Origin: Mycetocola spongiae
Lineage (GTDB): Bacteria > Actinomycetota > Actinomycetes > Actinomycetales > Microbacteriaceae
Length of the DNA: 64,000 bases
Assembly (NCBI RefSeq): GCF_020424085.1
Contig: NZ_CP080203.1
Location: 2,852,001 to 2,916,000 of the forward strand
Direction of reading: 5' to 3'
Each line of letters opens with the position of its first letter. Position 1 is the stretch's first letter. Shown here in pieces: positions 15,710-23,841 of this stretch. Under the pieces are notes generated by a model, which was not told the origin of the DNA, searched no databases, and saw only the letters and a list, made by a program, of their open reading frames with translations. The translations under genes were made by a program, and so were the position numbers.

Positions 15710-15871
15710 TTGTGTCGCCTCATTATCTGTAAAACCTGCGCCAAGCCCACATGGGCCGGATGCGGCCAACATATCGAGAGCGCCCTGGCCGGGGTGCCCC
15801 GCTCGGCCCGCTGCGCGGGACATCCGAAGCCGGAACGACGCGGACCCTGGGCGCGGCTCTTCCGCCGCTAA
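15710..15871 (+). CDS. 53-residue Cys/His-rich protein
   Basis: Read from TTG 15710 with AAGGAG (15697-15702) 7 nt upstream. An overlapping GTG at 15712 is in another frame and stops after six codons. The product has Cys at 2, 7, 10, 18 and 35 and His at 21 and 38. The core is CKTCAKPTWAGCGQH, a motif I recognise from small conserved actinobacterial proteins of unknown function. The CxxC and CxxH-like spacings suggest zinc or another soft-metal site. The C-terminus is basic (WARLFRR). Its stop overlaps that of the convergent exported protein. The operator-like palindrome upstream suggests control by a metal- or aldehyde-sensing repressor. Confidence 0.75.
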   Translation: MCRLIICKTCAKPTWAGCGQHIESALAGVPRSARCAGHPKPERRGPWARLFRR

Positions 15872-16407
15872 TTGCCGCAGCGGAACCCGCCCAGCAGGAG
15901 CCCCAGGATGGGCGAAATATAGTAGATGGTGCGGGTTGCGGCCACCGGCGCGCGCCACAGTACCGCGCCCCCCGCATCGCGGAGAACCGGACGCACCTCC
16001 ATGGTGGCCGGCGGATTGGCCGGATTAATCAAAAAATCCAGGATATTGGTGAGCAGGGCCACCTCAAATTTCACCGAGGGGGTCGCCGAATAGAGCCGGG
16101 TATTGCGGGGGCCGAGGGATACCCGGATCTCGTATTCCGCGCCGGCCGGAAGCGATGCGGGGGCGGCCCAGGTCACCACGATCCAGGTGGGCATCAGTAC
16201 CCCATACTGGGTGCAGGCCAGGGGAGAGGTCACGGGCGGGATGGTGGCTGCCCGCAGGATTCCGGCCGCAGTCTCGGAGTCGCGCCACTCGGCGGTGGTG
16301 GCGGAGAACCGCGAGACCAGCCCCGGCGCGGCGAGCACCAGCCCTCCCACCAGAACCAGAGCGAGTAGGCGCGGGCGTCGGCGCGGCCGGGCATGACGTG
16401 CCGTCAC
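15868..16407 (-). CDS. Exported protein with SipW-type N-terminus
   Basis: A 179-residue protein starting GTG 16407 in a GTGA overlap with the SipW gene stop, so it is coupled to it. A basic n-region (ARPRRRPR) precedes a hydrophobic helix, followed by FSATTAEWRDSETAAG. That matches the W-x-D-x-E-x-A-x-G pattern after the signal of the two TasA-like proteins upstream. A second hydrophobic segment (TIYYISPILGLLLGG) is near the C-terminus, with a closing FRCGN and an earlier single Cys that might form a disulfide. It is probably a third client of the adjacent peptidase. Domain identity unknown. Confidence 0.72.
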   Translation of the reverse strand: MTARHARPRRRPRLLALVLVGGLVLAAPGLVSRFSATTAEWRDSETAAGILRAATIPPVTSPLACTQYGVLMPTWIVVTWAAPASLPAGAEYEIRVSLGPRNTRLYSATPSVKFEVALLTNILDFLINPANPPATMEVRPVLRDAGGAVLWRAPVAATRTIYYISPILGLLLGGFRCGN

Positions 16408-17642
16408 GATTGTCCCTCCCCGGCGAGCCGAGCCACGGCGGCCCCCAGCAGAATCACGCCCACGGCCGCGGCGAGAGGCGCCGTGAGATCCGAACCGGCC
16501 CGCGGTAGTGCGCCCAGCCGGGTGCCGGGTGCGGCGATGACCTCGCTCTCACCCCCGTCCTCGCCCATGCCCGCGGCGGAGAGGCGCAGCTCCACGCCGC
16601 CCTCGTGTCCGCCCCGCGGGCCCGGTGCGAGCCAGGCCGAAACGAGGAACCATGCCGGGGTGTGGTCCCGTAGCTCCGCGATCTGCCGGGTGATTCCGTC
16701 CACGCGCGCGGGGCCGGGCTCGCCGATCCGGGTTTCTCCCTCGGCGCAGGTTGTGCCCACCCAGCGCGTGGCGCAGCGGCTGATCGAGGTCATCAGGCCA
16801 AGCGCGTCATCGCCCGTGGCCGATACCGAGATCTCCACGGGCGGGAGGATCTGTGCGCTCATCTCGACGCCGACCTGCCAGAGCTCGGTGCGCCCCGGCA
16901 CCATCGTGGACATGAGCGCGGGATCGCCGATCGAGATAAGCGTGAGTGCGCGCCCGCGGATCACCTGTTCCGTGGGCCCGGCGGGGGCGGCCCGGGCCGC
17001 GGGTGCGGGGAGCAGGCCCAGCCCCGCAGCGCACCCGGCGATCAGGACCAGCACAAGAGCCCGACCTGCGGGTGCCGCATGCCGACCGCGCGGGGGCTCT
17101 CCCTCGGCTACCTCCCCACGCCCGCCGCCCCGGGGGCGAGGGGAGGCAGCCCGCGGCCAAAAGGCCCAGGTCACCAGGGCCGTGGCCGCGAGGGTGATGC
17201 CGCCGATCACGGGGGCCTGCCCCAGCCAGACCAGGACCGCGGCGAGCCCCGGAACCGAGGCGAGCATAATGCGGACCGTGCTCACCAGATAGGGCGCCGG
17301 GTCGTCCTGGGCATTGGCATCCCCGCGCATCGTGATGCTGCGCTCGGCCGCGTTGCCGCCCGGGGTGATGCTCGTGACCCGGTGGGTAATCGGCAGTGCC
17401 CCGGCCCGGTCCACCGTGACCACATCGCCCACCGCGATCTCGGAGGCCGGGATCTCCCGCACCACCGCCACCGAGCCCGCGGGAATACCCGGGGACATCG
17501 ACCCCGTCTTGAACATGATCAGGGTGATGTTAAAGAAAAACGCGAGGCCCGCCAGGACGATGCAGATTGCGCCACCCACCGCCGCAATATTCAGCAGAAT
17601 ATTGCCCGCGGTCCCGGCCACGCGTGCGCTCCTGGAGATCAT
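16404..17642 (-). CDS. sipW: SipW-type signal peptidase I fused to an exported, sortase-signal-like domain
   Basis: A 412-residue fusion. Residues about 1-170 are an ER/archaeal-type signal peptidase: a transmembrane helix, then FKTGSMSPGIPAGS with catalytic Ser48, ITHRVTSI with His87 replacing the usual Lys, and RGDANAQDDP. A Pro/Arg/Gly linker (170-195) leads to a second signal-peptide-like helix (RALVLVLIAGCAAGLGLLPAPAARA), an extracellular domain of about 170 residues with two Cys, and a C-terminal LPRAG-hydrophobic-RLAGEGQS tail resembling a degenerate LPxTG sorting signal. ATG 17642 has AAGGAGAAGG upstream. It should process the neighbouring TasA-like proteins. In relatives I believe the two halves are separate genes. 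Confidence 0.82.
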   Translation of the reverse strand: MISRSARVAGTAGNILLNIAAVGGAICIVLAGLAFFFNITLIMFKTGSMSPGIPAGSVAVVREIPASEIAVGDVVTVDRAGALPITHRVTSITPGGNAAERSITMRGDANAQDDPAPYLVSTVRIMLASVPGLAAVLVWLGQAPVIGGITLAATALVTWAFWPRAASPRPRGGGRGEVAEGEPPRGRHAAPAGRALVLVLIAGCAAGLGLLPAPAARAAPAGPTEQVIRGRALTLISIGDPALMSTMVPGRTELWQVGVEMSAQILPPVEISVSATGDDALGLMTSISRCATRWVGTTCAEGETRIGEPGPARVDGITRQIAELRDHTPAWFLVSAWLAPGPRGGHEGGVELRLSAAGMGEDGGESEVIAAPGTRLGALPRAGSDLTAPLAAAVGVILLGAAVARLAGEGQS

Positions 17643-17662
17643 ATTTATTCCTTCTCCTTGTA

Positions 17663-18292
17663 CTAGCTGGAGGTGGCATCCACCGACCAGCGACCGCCGA
17701 GGTTGGACCCCTGCGCCTCATTGGGGGCGGTGCTGGGGAGCGTGAACTCAAAGCAATAATTCACGCTCCCGGTCCCGCCCGCGGGCAGCACACTCGTGGC
17801 CGTGCCCCCGGCGGTGAGCGGGGAACCCGCGGCGATCTGCACCGCCGTGGAGGCCGAGTAGCTCGCCGCATCGCAGGCCGGGGTGGGCACGGTTTTTACG
17901 CCATAGCGCAGCCACGCGCCGAGACCCGCGCCGTTTCCGGGGGCCGCCGAGAGCAGGATGGTTCCCGCCACGCTATCGGCGGTGGTGCGCACACTGAACG
18001 CCGCGTAGACCGTGCGTCCCGGGGTGAGCGCGCTGGCCGCCGCCCCGCCGGGCGTGAAGGCCAGCGTGGCGGCCGCCGCATCGCTGGGATGCTCGGCAAA
18101 CGTGCTGCCATCGGTGCTGCCCACGATGCCGAAGGTGCCCGCCCCAAACCTGCCCGCCGCGTTTTCCCGGTCGGTCCAGGCCGCGAGGGTCAGGGCCGAA
18201 CCGACCCCGAGGACCAGGGCCGCCGCGAGAAGCGCCCGCACCCGCAATCGAAACGTTGGGGTGGGCCCCGGTGGGGCCGCGTGCCGCGCCAT
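17663..18292 (-). CDS. TasA/camelysin-like exported protein with SipW-cognate signal (copy A)
   Basis: A 209-residue protein read from ATG 18292. The N-terminus has a basic region, then LLAAALVLGVGSALTLAAWTDRENAAGRFGAG, the signature of SipW-dependent signal regions. The mature part is Ala/Thr/Gly/Ser-rich with little charge and two Cys (PTPACDAAS and NYCFEF), as in fibre-forming or surface proteins. It lies 8 nt downstream of a paralogue and 20 nt upstream of the peptidase gene. By analogy with TasA of Bacillus it may form an extracellular matrix component; function here is inferred. Confidence 0.8.
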   Translation of the reverse strand: MARHAAPPGPTPTFRLRVRALLAAALVLGVGSALTLAAWTDRENAAGRFGAGTFGIVGSTDGSTFAEHPSDAAAATLAFTPGGAAASALTPGRTVYAAFSVRTTADSVAGTILLSAAPGNGAGLGAWLRYGVKTVPTPACDAASYSASTAVQIAAGSPLTAGGTATSVLPAGGTGSVNYCFEFTLPSTAPNEAQGSNLGGRWSVDATSS

Positions 18293-18300
18293 GCCCGGCC

Positions 18301-18978
18301 CTATTTCGACGAGGCGCTGAACTGCCACGTGGCCGTGGTGCTCCCGCCCTGGGCCAGGGAGGGAGCGGCGGTGACCACGATGCATAGCTTGGTGGCGGCG
18401 CCCGCGGTGTGGGTATCGGCACCCTGCGGGAGCGCCACCGCGGCGGAATCTATTCCGGTATCCGTGGCGAGGGTGGGCGCGCCGGCCAGGCGGGTGCCCG
18501 CGGCCACCCCGGTGGCATCGCAGGCGGCGGTTGCCGAGTTCAGCGCATATACGCCATAGCCGAGCCGGGTGGAGTTATCGCCGCCGGTATCCACGGTGGT
18601 GAGGGCCTCGGTGCGCAGCTCGGCCGCGTCGGTGGTGCCGGCGGCCAGGCGCAGCCACAGCGGCGCAAAAACGGTGCTGCCGGGGGAGAGGTTTCCGTTT
18701 ACCGGCAGCGAGAAGGTGAGGGTGGCGGCGGCGTTGCCCGCGGTGGTGTTGTGATCGCTGAACCCCGTGGCGCCATCCGTGGTGGAGCCCTCGAGGTTAA
18801 ACGACCCGGCGGAGAAGAGCCCGCCGGCGAATTCGGAATCGTTCCAGGCGGCGAGGGTGAGGGCGGACCCCAGCCCGAGGACTAGGCCCCCGGCGAGAAT
18901 CGCCCGGACCACCCGGGGGCGGGAGGTATGCGGGGCGGCGGCCTGCGCGGTAATGGGATCGGTAATCTGGCTACTCAT
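18301..18978 (-). CDS. TasA/camelysin-like exported protein with SipW-cognate signal (copy B)
   Basis: A 225-residue paralogue of the downstream gene. It starts at ATG 18978 with GAGGAGAG about 7 nt upstream. The signal region LAGGLVLGLGSALTLAAWNDSEFAGGLFSAGSF shares nearly every position of the SipW-cognate pattern with copy A, and both mature parts end in W-x-F/V-x-A-S/T-S. Two Cys occur late (TAACDAT and TKLCIVV). It is first in a four-gene leftward operon (copy B, copy A, sipW fusion, third exported protein). Likely secreted and processed by the SipW-type peptidase. Confidence 0.82.
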   Translation of the reverse strand: MSSQITDPITAQAAAPHTSRPRVVRAILAGGLVLGLGSALTLAAWNDSEFAGGLFSAGSFNLEGSTTDGATGFSDHNTTAGNAAATLTFSLPVNGNLSPGSTVFAPLWLRLAAGTTDAAELRTEALTTVDTGGDNSTRLGYGVYALNSATAACDATGVAAGTRLAGAPTLATDTGIDSAAVALPQGADTHTAGAATKLCIVVTAAPSLAQGGSTTATWQFSASSK

Positions 18979-19195
18979 GGTGGCTCTCCTCGAAAGATGA
19001 CGTGGTTTCCTTTGGGTGATGCACGAGGGCCGTGTGAGGCCCGATATGTGCATTACCGGCTGGGTGAGCTCGGCCCGGGTGCCTCGCTCTGACGGGGAAA
19101 CCTAGCAGAACGCGGCGGAAATAGGCTGGGGTTTCGGGAGGGCGGAATACGCCCGATTGCGGCGCCGGAAAACCCGGGCGGCTACGATGGGTCGC

Positions 19196-19543
19196 ATGAC
19201 CGAAACCCTGCCTGCCTGCCCCGAGTGTTCCAGCGCCTATACCTATGAGATGGGTGCGCTCCTGGTGTGCCCCGAGTGCGCCCATGAGTGGGGCATCGAG
19301 GAGGAGGCGGCCGAGACCGCCGACGGCGTGATCACCGATGCCTTTGGCACGCCGCTGGCCGATGGTGATTCCGTCACCGTGATCAAGGATCTCAAGGTGA
19401 AGGGCCAGTCCCAGTCGATTAAGGTGGGCACAAAGGTGCGCAATATTCGGCTTGTGGACGGCGTGAACGGCCACGATATCGACTGCAAGGTGGACGGCTT
19501 TGGGCCGATGCAGCTTAAATCAAGCATCGTGAAAAAGGCCTAA
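19196..19543 (+). CDS. YjdM/PhnA-like zinc-ribbon protein
   Basis: A 115-residue protein with an N-terminal zinc ribbon (CPECSS, then CPECAHEW; four Cys in two CPEC pairs, residues 8-29) and a C-terminal beta domain with the family sequence [28 protein letters not shown]. It matches the family once named PhnA but now YjdM, which has no proven phosphonate role. ATG 19196 lies 7 nt after a -10-like TACGAT (19183-19188), so the mRNA may be leaderless; ATG 19187 is an in-frame alternative. A strong terminator follows. Confidence 0.88.
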   Translation: MTETLPACPECSSAYTYEMGALLVCPECAHEWGIEEEAAETADGVITDAFGTPLADGDSVTVIKDLKVKGQSQSIKVGTKVRNIRLVDGVNGHDIDCKVDGFGPMQLKSSIVKKA

Positions 19544-19566
19544 CCCGTTCCTCATCAGGCTCGACC

Positions 19567-19601
19567 GCGCCGCATCCCCGCCGGGGGTGCGGCGCGTTTT
19601 T
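19567..19601 (+). terminator. Rho-independent terminator after yjdM
   Basis: GCGCCGCATCCCC (19567-19579) pairs with GGGGGTGCGGCGC (19583-19595) to give a 12-13 bp stem with a short loop, followed by TTTTT (19597-19601). Confidence 0.88.
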
Positions 19602-19697
19602 AGTATCCGTGTTTGCGGATGGGGGCGCTCGCCGCGGGCAGGCGGGACGCCCCAAAAGATTTCTCTCGGCCGTCCGCCATTGGCCGGCACGGTGCCG

Positions 19698-21353
19698 CTA
19701 GGCGAACGTCTCCCGAACCCGCCCCGCCTCGACATGCCAGCGGCGATCGGTCTGCACGTTATTGAGCATCCGGCGATCGTGGGTGACCAGCAGGAGCGTG
19801 CCGGTATAGCTCGCGAGCGCCTCCTCAAGCTGCTCGATGGCCGCCAGATCCAGGTGGTTGGTGGGCTCGTCCAGGACCAGCAGATTCACGCCGCGCGCCT
19901 GAAGCAGCGCGAGCGCCGCGCGCGTGCGCTCACCCGGGGAGAGCTCACCCACGGGGCGCAAGACATGATCGGCCCGCAGCCCAAATTTGGCCAGCAGCGT
20001 GCGCACCTCCGCGGCCGGCAGATCGGGCAGCTGGGCCTCAATCGCCTCGGCAAGCGGCGCCGTGCCCTGTAGCAGCGAGCGCGCCTGATCGATCTCGCCG
20101 ATGGCGACATTGCCGCCGAGGCTGGCCGAACCCTCATCCGGGGTGCGCCGCCCGAGCAGCACGCGCAGCAGCGTGGACTTACCCGCGCCATTGGGGCCGG
20201 TAATGCCGATGCGTTCCCCCGCGTTGACCTGCAGCGAGACGGGGCCCAGCGTGAACCCACCCTGGCGCACCACGGCCTCGCTCAGCGTGGATACCACGGT
20301 GCTGGAGCGCGGCGCGGAGCCGATCGTGAACTCCAGCTTCCACTCCTTCCGCGGCTCCTCCACCTCGTCGAGGCGCGCGATGCGGCTCTCCATCTGACGC
20401 ACCTTCTGCGCCTGCTTCTCGCTGGATTCCGTTGCTGCCTTGCGGCGGATTTTATCGTTATCGGGGGACTTCTTCATGGCGTTCCGCACCCCCTGGCTGG
20501 ACCACTCGCGCTGGGTGCGGGCCCGGCCCACCAGGTCGGCCTTCTTCTGGGCAAATTCGTCATAGTCCTCGCGGCGGTGGCGACGCTCGGTCTCCCGCTC
20601 CTCCAGATAGGACTCATAACCGCCACCAAATACCCGGTTGCGGGACTGCGCCAGATCCAGTTCCAGCACCCGCGTCACGCAGCGCGCCAGGAATTCGCGG
20701 TCGTGGCTGACCAGAACCACCCCGCCGCGCAGGCCGCGCACAAACGCCTCCAGGCGGTCCAGGCCGTCGAGGTCCAGATCGTTGGTGGGCTCATCCAGCA
20801 GGACAATATCAAATCGCGAGAGCAGCAGCGCGGCGAGGCCCACGCGCGCGGCCTGGCCGCCCGAAAGCGAGGTCATCGCGGTGTCCTCGGGGATCGTGAG
20901 CCCAAGATCGGCGAGCACCGCCGGGGTGCGCTCCTCCAGATCGGCCGCCCCGCTCGCGAGCCAGCGATCCAGCGCGACCGAATACACATCGGCGGGGTCC
21001 TCGCCGCCCGCGGGCGCGGGCTCGGCCAGCGCCGCGGCGGCAGCATCCATCTCGGCGGTTGCCCGGGCGCAGCCTGTGCGCCGGGCCAGATAATCGGTGA
21101 TCGTCTCGCCCACGACCCGCTCGGGCTCCTGCGGCAGATAGCCGATAAAGGCATCCGCGGGGCTCAGCGTGATCGTGCCCGCCTGCGGAATATCCAGGCC
21201 GGCCAGCAGGCGTAGCAGCGTGGATTTTCCGGCGCCATTCACCCCCACCACCCCCACCACATCGCGCGGAGCGACGGTGAGATCGAGGGAATCAAAGAGG
21301 GTACGGTGGCCGTGGCCTCCGGCGAGGCCCTGGGCCACGAGGGTTGCGCTCAT
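19698..21353 (-). CDS. ABC-F family ATPase
   Basis: A 551-residue soluble protein with two ABC domains. Walker A motifs are GVNGAGKST (about 37-45) and GPNGAGKST (about 370-378); signatures are LSGGQAAR and LSPGERTR; Walker B motifs VLLDEPTNDLDLD and LVLDEPTNHLDLA carry the EPTNHLD-type ABC-F mark. The charged interdomain linker (about 240-325, rich in Arg/Glu/Lys) corresponds to the P-site tRNA interaction motif. ABC-F proteins act on ribosomes, either in translation factor roles or antibiotic protection; membrane domains are absent. It is divergent from the YbaK gene. Which ABC-F subclass it belongs to cannot be fixed by eye. Confidence 0.93.
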   Translation of the reverse strand: MSATLVAQGLAGGHGHRTLFDSLDLTVAPRDVVGVVGVNGAGKSTLLRLLAGLDIPQAGTITLSPADAFIGYLPQEPERVVGETITDYLARRTGCARATAEMDAAAAALAEPAPAGGEDPADVYSVALDRWLASGAADLEERTPAVLADLGLTIPEDTAMTSLSGGQAARVGLAALLLSRFDIVLLDEPTNDLDLDGLDRLEAFVRGLRGGVVLVSHDREFLARCVTRVLELDLAQSRNRVFGGGYESYLEERETERRHRREDYDEFAQKKADLVGRARTQREWSSQGVRNAMKKSPDNDKIRRKAATESSEKQAQKVRQMESRIARLDEVEEPRKEWKLEFTIGSAPRSSTVVSTLSEAVVRQGGFTLGPVSLQVNAGERIGITGPNGAGKSTLLRVLLGRRTPDEGSASLGGNVAIGEIDQARSLLQGTAPLAEAIEAQLPDLPAAEVRTLLAKFGLRADHVLRPVGELSPGERTRAALALLQARGVNLLVLDEPTNHLDLAAIEQLEEALASYTGTLLLVTHDRRMLNNVQTDRRWHVEAGRVRETFA

Positions 21354-21493
21354 GGGTCCATTCTCGCAGAGCGCCGGGGATGCACACGAAACCGCGGGTG
21401 CGGGCCCGGACGCCGCGCGCCCCGGCGCGGGGCAGTCTTGCTATTCTGGGGCCGGGTCCGCGCGCGCGACCCGCGAGCGAGAGGGGCATTCCG

Positions 21494-21988
21494 ATGGCCA
21501 AAAAGGCGGCTAAACCGGCAGGTACACCGGCGCTCATCGCGCTCGCTCGCGCCGGAATCACCGTGGCCGTGCACGCCTATGACCATGATCCCGCCGAGAC
21601 CAATTTTGGCGAGGAGGCGGCCCGCGAACTCGGGGTGGATCCGGGGCGCGTGTTTAAAACCCTCGTCACGCTGGTGGACGGTACCCCCACCGTGGCCGTG
21701 GTTCCGGTGGCCGGAAGGCTTGACCTCAAGGCGCTGGCGCACGCGGTGGGCGGCAAAAAGGCCGAACTGGCGCCGATGGATCTGGCCGAGCGCAAGACCG
21801 GCTATGTGGCCGGGGGCATCAGCCCGATCGGGCAGAAGACCCGCCTCGCCACGGTGCTGGAGAGCGGGGCCTGGGAGCTGCCCACCATTTTTATCTCGGG
21901 CGGCCGCCGCGGCCTGGATATCGAAATCACCGCCGCGGATCTGGCCGCGGTCACCGGCGCGATCCCGGCGCCCATCGCGCGCGATTAA
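21494..21988 (+). CDS. ybaK: YbaK-type Cys-tRNA(Pro)/aminoacyl-tRNA deacylase
   Basis: A 164-residue free-standing editing domain of the YbaK/ProX superfamily. Visible features are the N-terminal YDHDP segment, RVFKTLVTLVDG with the conserved catalytic-site Lys (about residue 56), KKAELAPMDLAERKTGYVAGGISPIG and a C-terminal FISGGRRGLDIEI. YbaK hydrolyses mis-charged Cys-tRNA(Pro). ATG 21494 has GAGAGGGG upstream. Its promoter region is inside the start of the divergent ABC-F gene, and both act on translation quality. Confidence 0.92.
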   Translation: MAKKAAKPAGTPALIALARAGITVAVHAYDHDPAETNFGEEAARELGVDPGRVFKTLVTLVDGTPTVAVVPVAGRLDLKALAHAVGGKKAELAPMDLAERKTGYVAGGISPIGQKTRLATVLESGAWELPTIFISGGRRGLDIEITAADLAAVTGAIPAPIARD

Positions 21989-22329
21989 TCCCGCGCAATG
22001 GGCGCCCGCGCGTGCAGCCGGGGCCCGCTTCCGGGGAGCCGCGCGGGACGTCCCGGCGGTCCGCGCGGGCCGCGGCGGGCGCTCGTCCGCGCCCGCGATA
22101 ACCCCGCGGTGACCAGCGGTTTGACGCATTCGTGCAGCGCTCAGATGGCCCCTGATCGGCCATTTTGCTAGGGTAGAGGGTATTGCAGGAAGACCCGATG
22201 CCGCAATGTATGTCGGCTAGGGAGTGTTCCTAGCGTCGTTTCGCATTGCGTGAGCGGTGGTTTTTCTGCCCGGTGAAATCGCTTCACCGAGCCATATGAA
22301 CCACAGGCCAAGAGGCCGGAGAGGATGCT
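21989..22329 (+). promoter_or_regulatory. Intergenic region with a structured 5' leader for tmm
   Basis: This 341-nt gap contains a GC-rich tail after ybaK (21989-22110), a -10-like TAGGGT at 22169-22174, then about 150 nt with nested inverted repeats. CGCAATG (22202-22208) pairs with CATTGCG (22244-22250) and encloses GCTAGG/CCTAGC (22216-22221/22229-22234). CGGTGAA (22271-22277) pairs with TTCACCG (22283-22289). GGCC-AAGA-GGCC is at 22306-22317. ACCACAG (22300-22306) pairs with CTGTGGT (22328-22334), which contains the GTG start codon and flanks the ribosome site GGAGAGG (22318-22324). The layout is that of a translation-controlling RNA. I do not recognise it as a known class. Confidence 0.5.
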
Positions 22330-23793
22330 GTGGTAGAACGCATTGCAATTATCGGAGCCGGACCCAGCGGGATGGCACAGCTGCGAGCCTTTGAGGCCGC
22401 CCGGGCGCGCGGGGCCGTCATTCCCGACATCGTGTGTTTTGAAAAGCAGGCCGACTGGGGTGGCCAGTGGAACTACTCCTGGCGCACCGGAATCGACGAT
22501 CACGGCGAGCCCGTGCACTCCAGCATGTACCGCAACCTGTGGTCCAATGGCCCCAAGGAGGCCCTGGAATTCGCCGACTATAGCTTTGATGAGCATTTTG
22601 GCCGCCCCATCTCCTCCTATCCGCCGCGCGCCGTGCTGTGGGACTATATCGCCGGGCGCGTGGAAAAATCCGATGTCCGTAAATATGTGCGCTTTAGCAC
22701 CGTGGCGCGCTGGGTCGAGGAAACCGAGGATGGTTTTTTCCTCACGTCCCAGGATCTGATCGCGGGCACCACCGTGCGCGAGCACTTTGATAAGATCATC
22801 GTCGCCTCGGGGCATTTCTCCTTCCCCAATGTGCCCGAGTTTGAGGGCATTCATACCTTCCCCGGCACGATCTCCCACGCCCATGATTTCCGCGGCGCGG
22901 AAAACCTCGACGGGCGCGATGTGCTGCTGATCGGCGCGAGCTATTCCGCCGAGGACATCGGCATGCAGGCCTATAAGATGGGCGCCTCCTCGGTCACGCT
23001 GAGCTATCGCAGCCACCCGATGGGCTTTGACTGGCCCGAGGGCGTGGAGGAGCTTCCGCTCCTCACGCGCTTTGACGGCGAAAACGTGCTCTTCAGCGAT
23101 GGCTCAACCCGGCGCTTTGACGCGGTGGTGCTGTGCACCGGCTATCTGCATAAATATCCGTATCTGCCCACCGCGCTCGCCCTGGATTCCCCCAATAATC
23201 TCTATCCCGCGGGGCTATATAAGGGTGCCGTCTGGCAGAATAACCCGAATATTTTTTATGTGGGGGCGCAGGACCAGTGGTTCACGTTTAACATGTTTGA
23301 CGCGCAGGCCTGGTATGTGCGCGATGTGATCCTGGGGCGCGTGAGCCTGCCCGGGGAGGCCGAGCGAGCCGCGGATATCGCCGATTGGCAGGCCCGCTAT
23401 GCCGCGCTGCCCGATCACGATTCCGAGGTGGTTTTCCAGGCCGACTATATTCGCGACCTGATCGAGCGCACCGATTATCCGCTCTTTGACCTGGACGAGG
23501 TGGTGCGGATCTTCCTCGCCTGGCAGCGCGATAAGCACGTCAACATCGCCTCCTATCGCGACCAGACCTATCGTTCGGTGATGACCGGCACCATGGCCTC
23601 GCGGCATCACACGCCGTGGCTGGATGAGCTCGACGATAGCCTCGAACGCTATCTGGCCCCGCCCGCGAGCGCGCGCGGAACCCATCCGCGCTCCGTTTCC
23701 GGCAGCGCCGGGAGCAGCGAACGGGTGCGCGAGCGCGGCGTACCCGCCCGCGGAACCCTGCCTACCCGCCCCGCCTCGGCTCCTCGCAGCTAG
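22330..23793 (+). CDS. tmm: Trimethylamine monooxygenase (flavin-containing)
   Basis: A 487-residue flavin monooxygenase. It has the FAD motif GAGPSGMAQL (about residues 9-18), a second Rossmann motif LIGASYSAEDIG (NADPH) near 200, the FMO-type region GHFSFPNVPEFEG, and the long conserved blocks CFEKQADWGGQWNYSWRTG, SSMYRNLWSNGPKE and RSVMTGTMASRHHTPW that I recognise from bacterial Tmm. It oxidises trimethylamine to its N-oxide using NADPH and O2, and may also take dimethylsulfide. The C-terminus carries about 45 extra Ser/Arg/Pro/Ala-rich residues. GTG start with GGAGAGG 5 nt upstream, inside a predicted stem. No TMAO demethylase is nearby. Confidence 0.9.
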   Translation: MVERIAIIGAGPSGMAQLRAFEAARARGAVIPDIVCFEKQADWGGQWNYSWRTGIDDHGEPVHSSMYRNLWSNGPKEALEFADYSFDEHFGRPISSYPPRAVLWDYIAGRVEKSDVRKYVRFSTVARWVEETEDGFFLTSQDLIAGTTVREHFDKIIVASGHFSFPNVPEFEGIHTFPGTISHAHDFRGAENLDGRDVLLIGASYSAEDIGMQAYKMGASSVTLSYRSHPMGFDWPEGVEELPLLTRFDGENVLFSDGSTRRFDAVVLCTGYLHKYPYLPTALALDSPNNLYPAGLYKGAVWQNNPNIFYVGAQDQWFTFNMFDAQAWYVRDVILGRVSLPGEAERAADIADWQARYAALPDHDSEVVFQADYIRDLIERTDYPLFDLDEVVRIFLAWQRDKHVNIASYRDQTYRSVMTGTMASRHHTPWLDELDDSLERYLAPPASARGTHPRSVSGSAGSSERVRERGVPARGTLPTRPASAPRS

Positions 23794-23841
23794 CAGGGGT
23801 TAGGCTGGAGCTTTGGGCATAAACGGGGAGGCATCACCACG

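Noticed and set aside
22196-22330. Guanidine-I (ykkC) riboswitch for the tmm leader
   Set aside because: CTAGGG and GGCC-loop-GGCC-GGAGA look superficially similar, but the conserved CUGGUCCGAGAG and ACACGG segments are absent.
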